Source: Gallibacter pasteurianus_A (GTDB lineage: Bacteria > Bacillota > Clostridia > Peptostreptococcales > Anaerovoracaceae). Taken from it: a DNA stretch of 64,000 nt. Every line of letters begins with the position of its first letter. Positions within the stretch are counted from its first letter, which is position 1. The stretch lies in the NCBI GenBank assembly GCA_963596005.1, contig CAVBJF010000002.1, forward strand, positions 248,001-312,000, read 5' to 3'. This document shows positions 43,055 through 52,352 of the stretch, in pieces. The translations under genes and the position numbers were made by a program. The notes beneath the pieces were generated by a model. That model saw only the letters and a program-made list of their open reading frames with translations. It had not been told where the DNA came from and searched no databases.

Positions 43055-45967
43055 CTATCTCTTTTGTTTTCTAAAATCATATATTACCGTCATAATTCCT
43101 GCAACAGATAGCAGTAATAAGGCGATATTATCATTCACTTGCTGTTTGTCGCCTGTTGCGATATTGCTGCCATCAGTACCTAATCTTTTTTTAACTATCT
43201 TCTTTGTAGTTGTTGTTTTTTTCTCAGTATTAGATGAGTTATTTTTGCTATTATCATTATTTTTGCTAATTTCATTTACTTCAAAAGTTGAGAAATGATT
43301 TGTGCTCCAAGATAGTTTCCCATCCTTATATGTAGTAGGCATAGCTGTTTTTTCACTGCCGTTTAGATAATAAACTACATACTCATACCCTTTTTGAGGC
43401 TCTTTGCTATCAACGCTAATTTCTATTTTACCGCCATTAGTTGCTTTGTCTTCTGTAAATACATCTACGCCGTTCACTTTAGCTGTTATCTCATATATAG
43501 AATTTGAGTTGTTATCCTCTGCTTCCTTTTTTTCTATATAAATCACTAATTCTCCGTTTTCTTTTGTTAATGTTTTAAGCGCTTCATTATTTACATTAAA
43601 TGTTGCTACAGTAGTTTTTAATTCTAATGTTATATCTCCATCACTTTCTGCAGCATTTTTTAGCTTTGCCACAACATCATCGGAAAAAGTAACTTGCATA
43701 TTTGTAGTATCAAGATTTTGTTCAGTTGTTTTAGCTTCAATTTTTATAGTCTTGTCTTTATCTGTTGAAGCAGGAATATCTATCGTCTCTATCTTATCTG
43801 CTTTAACTTTTTTAAGCAGTCTAACAGTATATTCTTTTGTCACTTTACCGTTTTCAGATGTTACTTTGATTTTAACAGCTGTAGATTTTGTCGCATCCTC
43901 AGGATATATCGCATACCTATCTCTGTTTTTGTTTGTTGCGGTAACCGCTATTTCATCACCCTTTTCTTTGCCGTCTACATTTGATTCGGCAAACACCTGT
44001 ACCTTAGAGTTTGTATCTGTTGCAAGAGGCCAGATGTTATAAAAGCTCTTGCTTTTTTCTGTAATATCAGCATCATATGATAAGGTCTCAGATGTAAATT
44101 CCTTTGTAAGTCCTATGCTGTTACTGAATGCATTGCTATCATTTACACTTATATCACTGAGAGTTGCAATATCAGCCTGTTTTCTCACCGAAATATTATA
44201 TGTCCTTTTATCTCCGCCTTTTTCAATTACTATTTCGTTTTTCACCGCCTCATCAGCCGTAAGCATAATCTCAGTAGTATCGGTTATAGTTTTACCGTTT
44301 ATCTTAAGTGTGCCACCTTCAACAGCAGTTATTTTCATGGTTACACTATTGTCGTCACCTCCGACAATTACTTCATAATTTGATTTTTTAGAGGAGAATT
44401 TTTGATTCCAGCTTATATCACTGCCATTTTTTGAAGTTATCTTTATATCTTTTATATACGCAAGGTTTTCCTCAACTGCCATTAAATAGCAGCTGTCATT
44501 TTTATAGTACAAGGTTCCTTCTTTATCTGTGCAAATTGTACTTATGCAGTACTGTTGCATGCTGCTTTCCGGTACAAACAACTCTTCTCCGCTCATAAGT
44601 GCCGAAGTTGCATCAGGAGTATCATATATGTAATATATACCTCCTGGAGTTGAATTATAGGTGAAGTACAAGTAAATCCTGCCGTCGGCAGTTCCGTCAT
44701 TATCAAAATCTTTATCTTTATATGCTGTACTCAAAAGCGGTGCCGCCTGAGGATATCCCGGTATGCTTATCTTATACATTTCGGAAAGCTCATCCTTAGT
44801 GTTATCGATTACAACAAACGCATGTCCGCCGTCAGCATCAAATTGACCTCCACTACCACTTGCTCCTATGTAAATTTTACCCTTATAAACTACAGGAGAT
44901 GAAGTTATCATCCTGTTGGTATTGCCATCCTTTAGCTGCAGGCTTGTGAAGTTTGAAAGATGACCATCGCTGTCTACATCAACTCTGCAAACTATGCCAC
45001 CCTTTGTACAAAAGTACAGATGTCCGTCATCATAAACTGTAGTTGTTCTTATATCACCTTTGATACCGTCTATCCTGTCTATGACCTCTCCTGTTTTAGG
45101 ATTTAAAGTGTAAAACACGGCATTTGCGCTATAATCTCCCTCTCGTGTGCCATCATCTGAGCCTACTGCAATGTAGTTTTCAGATGTGTATGCTCCTGCC
45201 CAGTAAAATCCTCTATGTGCTACATTGTCTGTATCTGTAAGCGTATCATATAAGGTTTGGTCATATGTAATGCCAGCTGTTCCTGCGACACCGTCACCCG
45301 ATGGAACAAACTGCCACTCTGCTTTTTTTACACCATCTGTCACATTGCTGTCATCTGTTGAAAAACACATATATCTCCCATCTTTGCTCTCACCGTTCCA
45401 TGTTCCTGTATATATGTATCCTTTGCTGCCTATCTTTTGATAGCTGATCGGGCACAGCGTCTGTCCTCCTATTTTTGCTGTGTACCATACAGGTTTTAGC
45501 GTATCATAATCCACAGCCTGCACTATGCCGTTGCCAAGCTGTACAAAAAGCTTTCCATCCGCATAAAGTATCGGATTCATCGCATATCCGCAGCTTCCTA
45601 CCATCTCTTCGCTTGTTCTTATAAGCTCTCCTGTTTCCTTGTCGAGTTCTTTTATCGTTTTGCCTTGCGCAATGTAAATTTTACCGTCCAAAATCAATGG
45701 AGGTGTCGGAGCCGCTGCCCAGCCTGTACCGTATTTTACACCCCACTTTAACCAAAGCAGTTCAGAGTCAGTCGGAGTTTGAGAGCTTGTTATACCGTTG
45801 TTTTCCTGATTGTTTCTGAAATTGTACCATTCAATATCAGTTGCATCCTTTGCCATAACTCCTGTAGGAATTATAAGCGCAAGAGTAACTAAAAACGCTA
45901 ATGCTACAGAAATAATACTTTTTCTCATGTCTTTTCGTTTAATGCTTTTTGTCGTTTCTGCTTTCAT
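43055..45967 (-). CDS. Large exported PQQ-type beta-propeller surface protein
   Basis: A 970-residue exported protein. The start at 45967 is set by GGGAG upstream; a signal peptide follows (SIISVALAFLVTLALIIPTG, cut near VMA). About residues 35-520 are PQQ-like beta-propeller repeats (GKIYIAQGKTIKELDKETGE, ADGKLFVQLGNGIVQAVDYD, DDGHLYFCTKGGIVCRVDVD, VYKGKIYIGASGSGGQ). Two or more cadherin-like beta-sandwich units follow (IKDIKITSKNGSDISWNQKF; LSDISVNDSNAF), then a Thr/Lys-rich spacer. The end SNIATGD plus a hydrophobic helix and FRKQKR resembles a sorting signal. Last gene of the riboswitch-headed operon, 75 bases after the DUF4430 gene. The propeller may bind a ligand at the surface; in Bacteroides a beta-propeller (BtuG) binds cobalamin, but similarity to it is only of fold type. 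Confidence 0.8.
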   Translation of the reverse strand: MKAETTKSIKRKDMRKSIISVALAFLVTLALIIPTGVMAKDATDIEWYNFRNNQENNGITSSQTPTDSELLWLKWGVKYGTGWAAAPTPPLILDGKIYIAQGKTIKELDKETGELIRTSEEMVGSCGYAMNPILYADGKLFVQLGNGIVQAVDYDTLKPVWYTAKIGGQTLCPISYQKIGSKGYIYTGTWNGESKDGRYMCFSTDDSNVTDGVKKAEWQFVPSGDGVAGTAGITYDQTLYDTLTDTDNVAHRGFYWAGAYTSENYIAVGSDDGTREGDYSANAVFYTLNPKTGEVIDRIDGIKGDIRTTTVYDDGHLYFCTKGGIVCRVDVDSDGHLSNFTSLQLKDGNTNRMITSSPVVYKGKIYIGASGSGGQFDADGGHAFVVIDNTKDELSEMYKISIPGYPQAAPLLSTAYKDKDFDNDGTADGRIYLYFTYNSTPGGIYYIYDTPDATSALMSGEELFVPESSMQQYCISTICTDKEGTLYYKNDSCYLMAVEENLAYIKDIKITSKNGSDISWNQKFSSKKSNYEVIVGGDDNSVTMKITAVEGGTLKINGKTITDTTEIMLTADEAVKNEIVIEKGGDKRTYNISVRKQADIATLSDISVNDSNAFSNSIGLTKEFTSETLSYDADITEKSKSFYNIWPLATDTNSKVQVFAESNVDGKEKGDEIAVTATNKNRDRYAIYPEDATKSTAVKIKVTSENGKVTKEYTVRLLKKVKADKIETIDIPASTDKDKTIKIEAKTTEQNLDTTNMQVTFSDDVVAKLKNAAESDGDITLELKTTVATFNVNNEALKTLTKENGELVIYIEKKEAEDNNSNSIYEITAKVNGVDVFTEDKATNGGKIEISVDSKEPQKGYEYVVYYLNGSEKTAMPTTYKDGKLSWSTNHFSTFEVNEISKNNDNSKNNSSNTEKKTTTTKKIVKKRLGTDGSNIATGDKQQVNDNIALLLLSVAGIMTVIYDFRKQKR

Positions 45968-46042
45968 GTTTCTTATCTCCCTCTTTTTTAAATGTTTCAA
46001 CTTTATATAATTCTATATTTTTATCAACCCTTTTTAACGTCG

Positions 46043-47191
46043 CTACCAGATGTCATCTGCCCATCCACCTTGCGAAGACGGTATAAATTCCTTGCCGTGA
46101 TTTAAGGTAAAAGCAAATATTATCTCGTCACCAGCTTTTGCTTCTATATTAGAAGTGCCTGTACCCATATATTCTCCGTTATACAGATACACAAAACCTG
46201 AGTTATAATAAAAGTCAAATTCTCCAAGGCTGTTTAGCTCATGTCCCATGCTCGATATCCCGGCGTCATCAAGCTTGGTTTGAAGCTTATTCGGTATCTT
46301 ATATCCGCTTGTAATACCGTTTTTTCTTATTTCCTTAAAATACATTCCGAGATCCTGACTCGTTGTCGTCACTGACGAATACCCTTTTGCCTCAAGTGCC
46401 CTTGATATCACATGCGCTAAATTATCTCCTTCGTATATAGTGACCGCAATCTTAAATTTATATCCAAGCCCTATAGTACGCAGATCGAGCGTCACATCAC
46501 ACTCTCCTACTTTTTTTTGTGAGGCACTCGTGTCGGCTGTAATGGTAAAATATTTTGTATTTGTATTACCTTCACTGTCTTTTATAGTAATCTTTATTTC
46601 ATTTTGACCGTTTTTTAACGTGCTTCTATATGTCCTTTTGTAATTGTTTTCACCGGAGCTATATACCTTTGTGCCGTTTACATTAACTTCAAAATTGAAA
46701 GCACTTATTTGATTTCCTTTGTAATCTTCACCTTGTAAATTAAAAGTCAAGCGTGAGCCGTTTATCTTCTGTCCGTTTTTTAAATTTGTAATTATCTTTG
46801 GTATTTTTTCAATTTCACCTTTAGCATTATCTGCTTTGCCATCGGCTTCTGATTTTTGGGTATTTATAACCTCCTTTGCTTGATTATATGATCGTGCTAT
46901 TTTACTCTTTATATTATTTTCGTCACTTAGCTCTTCCTTTATTTTTTCCTTTGTCTTTTGCTGCTGCTTTTTATATTCCTCTTCCTCTTTTTTATCAAGT
47001 GCATAGCCGGTGCCTTTGAGCAAGATGTGAGATCTGTTCTGATTTATCCCGGAAATAGGATTTTCTCCGATATCCTCATCCCATGCACGCACTACGCATG
47101 TCAAAACGCCTATACAAAAAACAACGATTAATATTATTGCTATAGGTATCTTATTTTTCTTTATAAAATTCATTATTTTGTTACTTGTCAT
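46043..47191 (-). CDS. Membrane-anchored DUF4430 (transcobalamin C-domain-like) protein
   Basis: A 382-residue protein: N-terminal transmembrane anchor (IPIAIILIVVFCIGVLTCVV), a Lys/Glu-rich coiled coil at about 60-125, an Ig-like domain at about 130-225 (KIITNLKNGQKINGSRLTFN), and a DUF4430 domain at about 230-375 with NLAHVISRALEAKGY, YLYNGEYMGTGTSNIEAKAG and DEIIFAFTLNHGKEF. DUF4430 is the family of the small C-terminal beta domain of transcobalamin and intrinsic factor. The preceding gene encodes an alpha/alpha-barrel-like protein and overlaps by 11 bases, giving a split version of that vitamin B12 carrier. Cobalamin binding is inferred from architecture and the riboswitch. Confidence 0.82.
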   Translation of the reverse strand: MTSNKIMNFIKKNKIPIAIILIVVFCIGVLTCVVRAWDEDIGENPISGINQNRSHILLKGTGYALDKKEEEEYKKQQQKTKEKIKEELSDENNIKSKIARSYNQAKEVINTQKSEADGKADNAKGEIEKIPKIITNLKNGQKINGSRLTFNLQGEDYKGNQISAFNFEVNVNGTKVYSSGENNYKRTYRSTLKNGQNEIKITIKDSEGNTNTKYFTITADTSASQKKVGECDVTLDLRTIGLGYKFKIAVTIYEGDNLAHVISRALEAKGYSSVTTTSQDLGMYFKEIRKNGITSGYKIPNKLQTKLDDAGISSMGHELNSLGEFDFYYNSGFVYLYNGEYMGTGTSNIEAKAGDEIIFAFTLNHGKEFIPSSQGGWADDIW

Positions 47192-48092
47192 ATAGCCGTT
47201 TTCCTTCTTTTGACAGTTCTATCGCTTCTAATGCAAGCAGTGCTTTTTCTGTCGACATTTGATTTATATTTTCATCGTTATTTAAATGCAAAAAACCATC
47301 ATCATCTTTAAAAGCCAATATCCCATCTAGTAATGTTTTCCCTCTTTTTTCAAATCTCTCATCCTCTAAGATATTGATTTTTAACGAGTTTAATGCAAAT
47401 ATTATTTCTGCTGTCGATTCGCAATTTCCAAACGAACCGTCATCTTCCTGAATCCTTGAAACCTCCTCAAGCTTTGAGTCTATCTGCTCTTTCACATCAC
47501 TTCGATCCGTGTAATCGGAAAGCGCCATAAGCTCCATTGCAATGTAATCGCTATTTGTCTGTTCTGCCTTGTTTGACTCAAGATCCTGCAAAATAAGACT
47601 TATATACTTTTCTTCATTTTTTAGTTTTATATCCGCAATGTTTGATGCTATCAATGCATAGCTTACGGCATTTATACCTTGCTTTGTTACATTTTCATAG
47701 TCATCAAGTGGCTCTATGATGTTATAACCAACTATGTTTTTCGGATCCTTTCCTATGGTGCAAACTCCCATCACGGCTCTTGCATACTCTGTATAATATT
47801 CTTCTGATAAAATGCCTTTTTGTGATTTTACCTTTGCTATTATATCGTCATAATATTTAGCCGCGAAATCCTGTTTTTTTTCTTCTTCAATATCGCTTTT
47901 CATAACGCCTATAACGGCCCACTCTCCGCCCACTGAATTACTTGTAGGATATTTGATATCCTCATACAGCTCGTTTGCCGTCTTATCAATTTGATTGTTT
48001 ATGTTAACCTCAGCATTGCATGATACTGAAATTAACATAATAAATATCATTAAAATAGATATTATTTGCTTTTTTTGTCTTTTTTTCTGCAT
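47181..48092 (-). CDS. Exported alpha/alpha-barrel (prenyltransferase/intrinsic-factor N-domain-like) protein
   Basis: A 303-residue exported helical protein. N-terminal hydrophobic segment IISILMIFIMLISVSC could be a signal peptide or a lipoprotein signal with a non-ideal lipobox before Cys26. The remainder has the terpenoid-cyclase/prenyltransferase toroid pattern: NAVSYALIASNIADI, IAMELMALSDYTDRSD, QEDDGSFGNCESTAEIIFAL, DDDGFLHLN and STEKALLALEAIEL. The N-terminal domain of intrinsic factor and transcobalamin is such an alpha6/alpha6 barrel of similar length. It overlaps the transglutaminase-fold gene by 31 bases and the DUF4430 gene by 11, implying coordinated synthesis. No prenyltransferase catalytic residues are evident. 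Confidence 0.75.
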   Translation of the reverse strand: MQKKRQKKQIISILMIFIMLISVSCNAEVNINNQIDKTANELYEDIKYPTSNSVGGEWAVIGVMKSDIEEEKKQDFAAKYYDDIIAKVKSQKGILSEEYYTEYARAVMGVCTIGKDPKNIVGYNIIEPLDDYENVTKQGINAVSYALIASNIADIKLKNEEKYISLILQDLESNKAEQTNSDYIAMELMALSDYTDRSDVKEQIDSKLEEVSRIQEDDGSFGNCESTAEIIFALNSLKINILEDERFEKRGKTLLDGILAFKDDDGFLHLNNDENINQMSTEKALLALEAIELSKEGKRLYDK

Positions 48093-50113
48093 TTCTTAAT
48101 TTCCTTCAGCTGACCAAACACCCGCTGCCTTTCTTCCTCAGTGCATTTTTCTTTGCTGTATGACGCCTTATTTCCTATATCCATAAGCTCACCGTTTAAA
48201 TGATCTTTATAATTTTCGCCAATGTACTGATACATCATAGCTATTGCAATATCCGGTTCTGCCTTTTTAAATAATTTTGTCTGCCTATGCCTTCCTATCG
48301 CCTCCCTGATCACCTTTCGCAGAATAAAAATCATAAGGGCTGACAAAAGCAATAAAGATAATATCTTAATTATCGCCTGAAAAACGCTGCTTTCATCATC
48401 GTTTTCCGTATCGTTTGATATATCATTTTGCATGCCTGTATTACCGCCACTTTCCTGAAAGCTCCTATCGAGTATCGAATTTTCAAACCCTATACTCATA
48501 TCTGCAGTCGGCATCACATCATAATAAGTCGGGCTTATCTCAATCGGCACAAAGCCTATACCGTCAATATATATTTCAACCCAGGCATGAATGTTTTTCT
48601 GATAGATATCTATTTCTTCGCCATCCTCTTTGCCATTCACATCGCTTGGTGTTACCAAGTACCCTTCTACATACCGTGCCGGGATACCGTAATACCTAAA
48701 CATCAATGTAGCCGCCGTAGCAAAATGAGTATCATAGCCTTTTTTACTCTCAAAGAATGCTTCCATAATATCTTCATCCGTTGACTTTTTAAGCCCCGGC
48801 TTGTCTGTATATACATAATTATTATTCAGGTAATCCTTTACTCTTTGTATCGCTTCCTTGTATTGCACATGTCCCTCGCTTTGATCTCCACGCTCTCCGA
48901 CATATACTTGCATCAATTGCATCTGCGATGCATCTAAGTATGTATAATTTTCATATATAAACTGGTTGTAGTAGCTTTCATTTTGAAAATAATTTAAATT
49001 TTTCCCTTCCGCGTTTGCAGAAAGAAGCTCACCTGCTAGCTTTGTCCAATCCTTTGTAACGTTCTCATACGCCTTATATGAATATTTTTTTATTTTGGCT
49101 AAATTATACTTTGTAAAAAAGCTTCCATATCTATTTATCCATTCATCGCTCGTTTTCTTGTATTCGTATGGTATATACGGATATTTTTTATATGCTCTTT
49201 TAACATCTATGCTGTATGTTATCTCGCTATCCTTTCCTATAAGCTCGCCTGCATTACCAAGCTGACCTATCGCATTAAAATCGCTTTTTAAAAGCCAATA
49301 GATTAGGTTTTTACTGGTTAAATATGTTTCATTCGGAAGCTGAGTCCATTTGTCCGAGGAATAGCTCTCTCCTATAAACCCTCTCAAATAAGTTGCCTCA
49401 GGTTTTGAACTTGTCAGCTTAAGCGCAAGAGCGTCTTCCTCAACAGTTCTGTCTTTACCTGTTATCCGGCCACTGCCGAGCGGTGATTTACCATATTTTA
49501 TATCTTGTCTTAGGTCGGTTATTTTTTGCGCTATATTTTTGGCAAATGTCGGTGTTTCTAAAAACTGGAATGTCGTACTAAAAGAAGTCACAGAAATCAT
49601 AATTATTAAAATTAGCCCAAGCACTGCGAAAATAGCTGCGGAAAACCTACTTTTTAATTTAATATATGCATAATCTATAATAAGGATTGTCAGAAAGAAA
49701 AGTGTTTTATTTATACTTATCGTTGCCTTTGTTGTCAAAAGCGTCAATATCAGCAGAACAGGAAATATCAGTAACAACCTTTTTTTGTTTTTATCAATTA
49801 TAAAATATACCGCTATCGCTGCTATTGCAGATAAAAGAAGTATAAAAAGCTCGCTTCCTTCCGCCGTCCCTTTTAATGTCTTAAGGACAATATCGTCATT
49901 TATTAGGTAGCTTTTTGATATATCGTTGAAAAATGATGCAAAGCCAGAAATAATTCCGCCTCTGTAAAAATTTGATATCTCAAATCCTATACCAAAAATA
50001 CTTGCAAAGCAAAGTATGAACAAAAAGCCTGTGAAAAGCGCAAGTAAAACCTCTGTCGCTCGCTGTTTTTTATTATTTAAAAGATTTCGGTCTGCAAAGT
50101 CTAACCTCGCCAT
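48062..50113 (-). CDS. Membrane transglutaminase-fold protein, catalytic Cys replaced by Asp
   Basis: A 683-residue protein: several N-terminal membrane segments (about residues 15-185), an extracellular region, a transglutaminase-like core at about 400-535, a further membrane helix near 590-610, and a charged cytosolic tail. The core is easily recognised: KKGYDTHFATAATLMFRYYG, IPARYVEGYL, NIHAWVEIYI and FVPIEISPT. In active relatives the motif reads GxCxxFA; here the codon at 48731-48733 is GAT, so residue 461 is Asp. His509 and Glu525 are kept. It probably does not act as a cysteine transglutaminase or protease. It lies between DUF58 and the barrel gene in the riboswitch operon. Confidence 0.85.
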   Translation of the reverse strand: MARLDFADRNLLNNKKQRATEVLLALFTGFLFILCFASIFGIGFEISNFYRGGIISGFASFFNDISKSYLINDDIVLKTLKGTAEGSELFILLLSAIAAIAVYFIIDKNKKRLLLIFPVLLILTLLTTKATISINKTLFFLTILIIDYAYIKLKSRFSAAIFAVLGLILIIMISVTSFSTTFQFLETPTFAKNIAQKITDLRQDIKYGKSPLGSGRITGKDRTVEEDALALKLTSSKPEATYLRGFIGESYSSDKWTQLPNETYLTSKNLIYWLLKSDFNAIGQLGNAGELIGKDSEITYSIDVKRAYKKYPYIPYEYKKTSDEWINRYGSFFTKYNLAKIKKYSYKAYENVTKDWTKLAGELLSANAEGKNLNYFQNESYYNQFIYENYTYLDASQMQLMQVYVGERGDQSEGHVQYKEAIQRVKDYLNNNYVYTDKPGLKKSTDEDIMEAFFESKKGYDTHFATAATLMFRYYGIPARYVEGYLVTPSDVNGKEDGEEIDIYQKNIHAWVEIYIDGIGFVPIEISPTYYDVMPTADMSIGFENSILDRSFQESGGNTGMQNDISNDTENDDESSVFQAIIKILSLLLLSALMIFILRKVIREAIGRHRQTKLFKKAEPDIAIAMMYQYIGENYKDHLNGELMDIGNKASYSKEKCTEEERQRVFGQLKEIKKCRKKDKKSK

Positions 50114-51065
50114 ATCCTGTGAGCCTCTCTAAATCCTGATCGTATTCCGAAACAAAAAAAATCGTCGAAAAATTTTCTCTTATATCTCTATTTATAAATT
50201 CTTTTGCGGTAGATATTTGCTCTTCCATAAAAAAAGGTGCCTCTAAAAAGCTAAACAGCTTCTCAAAAATATCATCCGTCTTGCTTATCTTGTGTATTTC
50301 AAATTTCTTGTTGCCGTAATCATACCAAGCTATATGATGGGCTATTTCGTTTTTTATAAGCATAGTGGAAAGTGAAATAGCAAACTCCGTCGCATATGCT
50401 CTGTAGTTTTCGTCAAAAAATATCTCATCGTAAATCTTTTTATCAACGAGCAAAAGCGGTTTACTCTCTATTGGAAAGCTGAATTCCTTTACAAGCAGTT
50501 CTCCTGTTTTTGCAGAGAGTTTCCAGTGAATTTTTTTTGCAGTGTCCTGCTCATTATAAGTTCGTGTGTCAAAAATCTCGCTCGCATCGTCTCCCTTTTT
50601 ATCAGTTGCATATTTAAAGCTTTCCTTTTCATACGAAAACATATCATCCTTTGAAATATCAAACTCAAAAATTTGTGGCAAAAAATATTGTTTTATTTCT
50701 CTTTTGATTTTAAGTTCCTTTTTTATTATCGCAAAGATATCGCTTATAATGACTTTGCTTATTGAAATAGTCACGCAACCACAAAGCTCCTCGGATATCG
50801 CACATTTTACTTCTTTTTTCCCTTTTGAAAAAACAGAGCAAAAAACATCATTCTTATTTTCACTACCTGTAATGCTGTTTCTTACAAAAAACTCGGCTCT
50901 CAGCAAAATTATAGGAAAAATGCTGTTGTTTAAAACAACAAACCTGCAATCCTTTTCATTTTCTTTTTGGAAATACAGTTCCGTTTTTTTTGCACTGCAG
51001 CTAATACAGACATATGAAAGGAGAATATATAAAATTACAGAGATAATTAAAATATTTACAAGCAT
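50073..51065 (-). CDS. DUF58 membrane protein
   Basis: A 330-residue protein with an N-terminal membrane segment (LVNILIISVILYILLSYVCI) and the DUF58 motif DTRTYNEQDTAKKIHWKLSA, then KTGELLVKEFSFPIESKPLL. DUF58 proteins contain a vWA-like fold and work with MoxR AAA+ ATPases. The MoxR-DUF58-transglutaminase trio is widespread in bacteria, but its substrate is usually unknown. It follows moxR by 23 bases and overlaps the transglutaminase gene by 41. Confidence 0.87.
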   Translation of the reverse strand: MLVNILIISVILYILLSYVCISCSAKKTELYFQKENEKDCRFVVLNNSIFPIILLRAEFFVRNSITGSENKNDVFCSVFSKGKKEVKCAISEELCGCVTISISKVIISDIFAIIKKELKIKREIKQYFLPQIFEFDISKDDMFSYEKESFKYATDKKGDDASEIFDTRTYNEQDTAKKIHWKLSAKTGELLVKEFSFPIESKPLLLVDKKIYDEIFFDENYRAYATEFAISLSTMLIKNEIAHHIAWYDYGNKKFEIHKISKTDDIFEKLFSFLEAPFFMEEQISTAKEFINRDIRENFSTIFFVSEYDQDLERLTGYGEVRLCRPKSFK

Positions 51066-51088
51066 TTAAACATCACCGTCTGTCCATT

Positions 51089-52036
51089 CTAAAAATTAGT
51101 TTCTGTATCTACTTTCGGAGCAGTCGTATCATTTAATATTTCCTCCAAAATTTGCTCTTTTGTCTTATCTGAAGCCTTAGCACTAGGTTTTAAAAATATC
51201 CTGTGGATACAGACATCCTTAAATATATAATCAACATCCTCCGGCACCGCATAATCTCTGCCACTTATAAAAGCAACAGCCCTCGCCATACTTGCAAGTG
51301 CAATAGCGCCTCTCGGACTTATCCCGAGCTTTATATATTCGTTTTTCCTAGTTGTTTCTACAAGCATAGTAATATACTTATATATCTTTTCATCCATATA
51401 AACCTGCTTTGAGCTGTTTATCATAGACTGCAGATCCTCTCTACTAATTACAGGCTTTATATTTTCAATAGGATCGCTTTTCTCTCTGCTTTTTAATATC
51501 GCAACCTGTTCATTAAATGTCGGATAACCCATAGACAGCTGTATCATAAATCTGTCAAGCTGTGCCTCAGGTAGCATCTGTGTACCCGCTGCACCTATAG
51601 GATTTTGTGTCGCAATAACTATAAAGGGCTGTGGCATCTCATGCACTATGCCATCGACCGTAACCTTGCTTTCCTGCATAACCTCGAGAAGTGCTGATTG
51701 AGTCTTACTTGATGTCCTGTTAATTTCATCTGCTAAGAAAAAATTGCATATAATGCTTCCTTCGTTATACTTAAAATCTCCGCTTTTTTTATCATAGATT
51801 GTAAAGCCTGTTATATCTGACGGCACGACATCAGGTGTAAATTGTACCCTATTAAATGTAAGTCCCAAAGCTTTTGAAAATGCAAGGGCAAGCGTAGTTT
51901 TGCCAACGCCCGGTATGTCTTCGAGCAATATGTGCCCACCTGCCAAAATGGTTGCTATAATCTTTTCTGTAATCTCTTCCTTACCTATTATTGCAGTGCC
52001 TATCGTTTTTTTTATCTCTTTGATTTTATTGTCCAT
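51089..52036 (-). CDS. MoxR-family AAA+ ATPase
   Basis: A 315-residue AAA+ ATPase: Walker A DIPGVGKTTLALAFSKA, Walker B FFLADEINRTSSKTQSALLE, sensor-type IVIATQNPIGAAGTQMLPEA and arginine-finger region LPEAQLDRFMI. MoxR proteins are chaperones that help assemble partner proteins or insert cofactors; several act with vWA-domain partners, here the adjacent DUF58 protein. AAAGGAAAA precedes the ATG. It is the first gene after the cobalamin riboswitch and its terminator, so its expression should fall when cobalamin is plentiful. Confidence 0.93.
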   Translation of the reverse strand: MDNKIKEIKKTIGTAIIGKEEITEKIIATILAGGHILLEDIPGVGKTTLALAFSKALGLTFNRVQFTPDVVPSDITGFTIYDKKSGDFKYNEGSIICNFFLADEINRTSSKTQSALLEVMQESKVTVDGIVHEMPQPFIVIATQNPIGAAGTQMLPEAQLDRFMIQLSMGYPTFNEQVAILKSREKSDPIENIKPVISREDLQSMINSSKQVYMDEKIYKYITMLVETTRKNEYIKLGISPRGAIALASMARAVAFISGRDYAVPEDVDYIFKDVCIHRIFLKPSAKASDKTKEQILEEILNDTTAPKVDTETNF

Positions 52037-52061
52037 TTTTATTTTCCTTTTTCGCTCTCAC

Positions 52062-52100
52062 AAAAATAACGAACTTTTTTGTACACAAAAATAGTCCGTT
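52062..52100 (-). terminator. Riboswitch expression-platform terminator
   Basis: On the minus strand AACGGACT (52100-52093) pairs with AGTTCGTT (52075-52068), one G-T pair, and the inner TTTTTGTGTACAAAAA extends the stem. ATTTTT follows (52067-52062). It sits between the aptamer and the moxR start at 52036. Confidence 0.85.
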
Positions 52101-52138
52101 TTTCTATTTAAACTTCCATGATACTCGTCATCTTAAAT

Positions 52139-52292
52139 GCCAAGCAAGTCTCCTGACTTGTGCCTCAACGCTTATTTTCACCTTCTCGGAAAATCCAATG
52201 GCATACGAAAACAGCTCTTCACTTACAGTGGCGGTACCGTGTGGGATTTGCACCCAGCTTCCTTTATTAAGTAAAATAACACTTGGCATGAT
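52139..52292 (-). ncRNA. Cobalamin riboswitch aptamer
   Basis: Reading the minus strand, the conserved cobalamin elements occur in order: a P1 arm ATGCCAAGTG (near 52289-52280), GGTGCAAATCCC, CGGTACCGCCACTGTAAG, and the B12 box AGTCAGGAGACTTGC followed by TTGGCAT, which closes P1. A terminator follows at 52062-52100. Its own promoter lies at 52353-52381. It controls moxR and the downstream string. The class is certain by motif; ligand preference (adenosyl- versus other cobalamin) is not determined. Confidence 0.97.
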
Positions 52293-52352
52293 ATTAAATT
52301 TTTCTTTATCTAACCTCTGCCATCTATATGAGCTGAGATTAGTCGCACAATG

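Noticed and set aside
47181..48092. True prenyltransferase or terpene cyclase
   Set aside because: The protein is exported and lacks the catalytic Asp-rich or zinc-binding residues; only the toroid-type repeats are visible.
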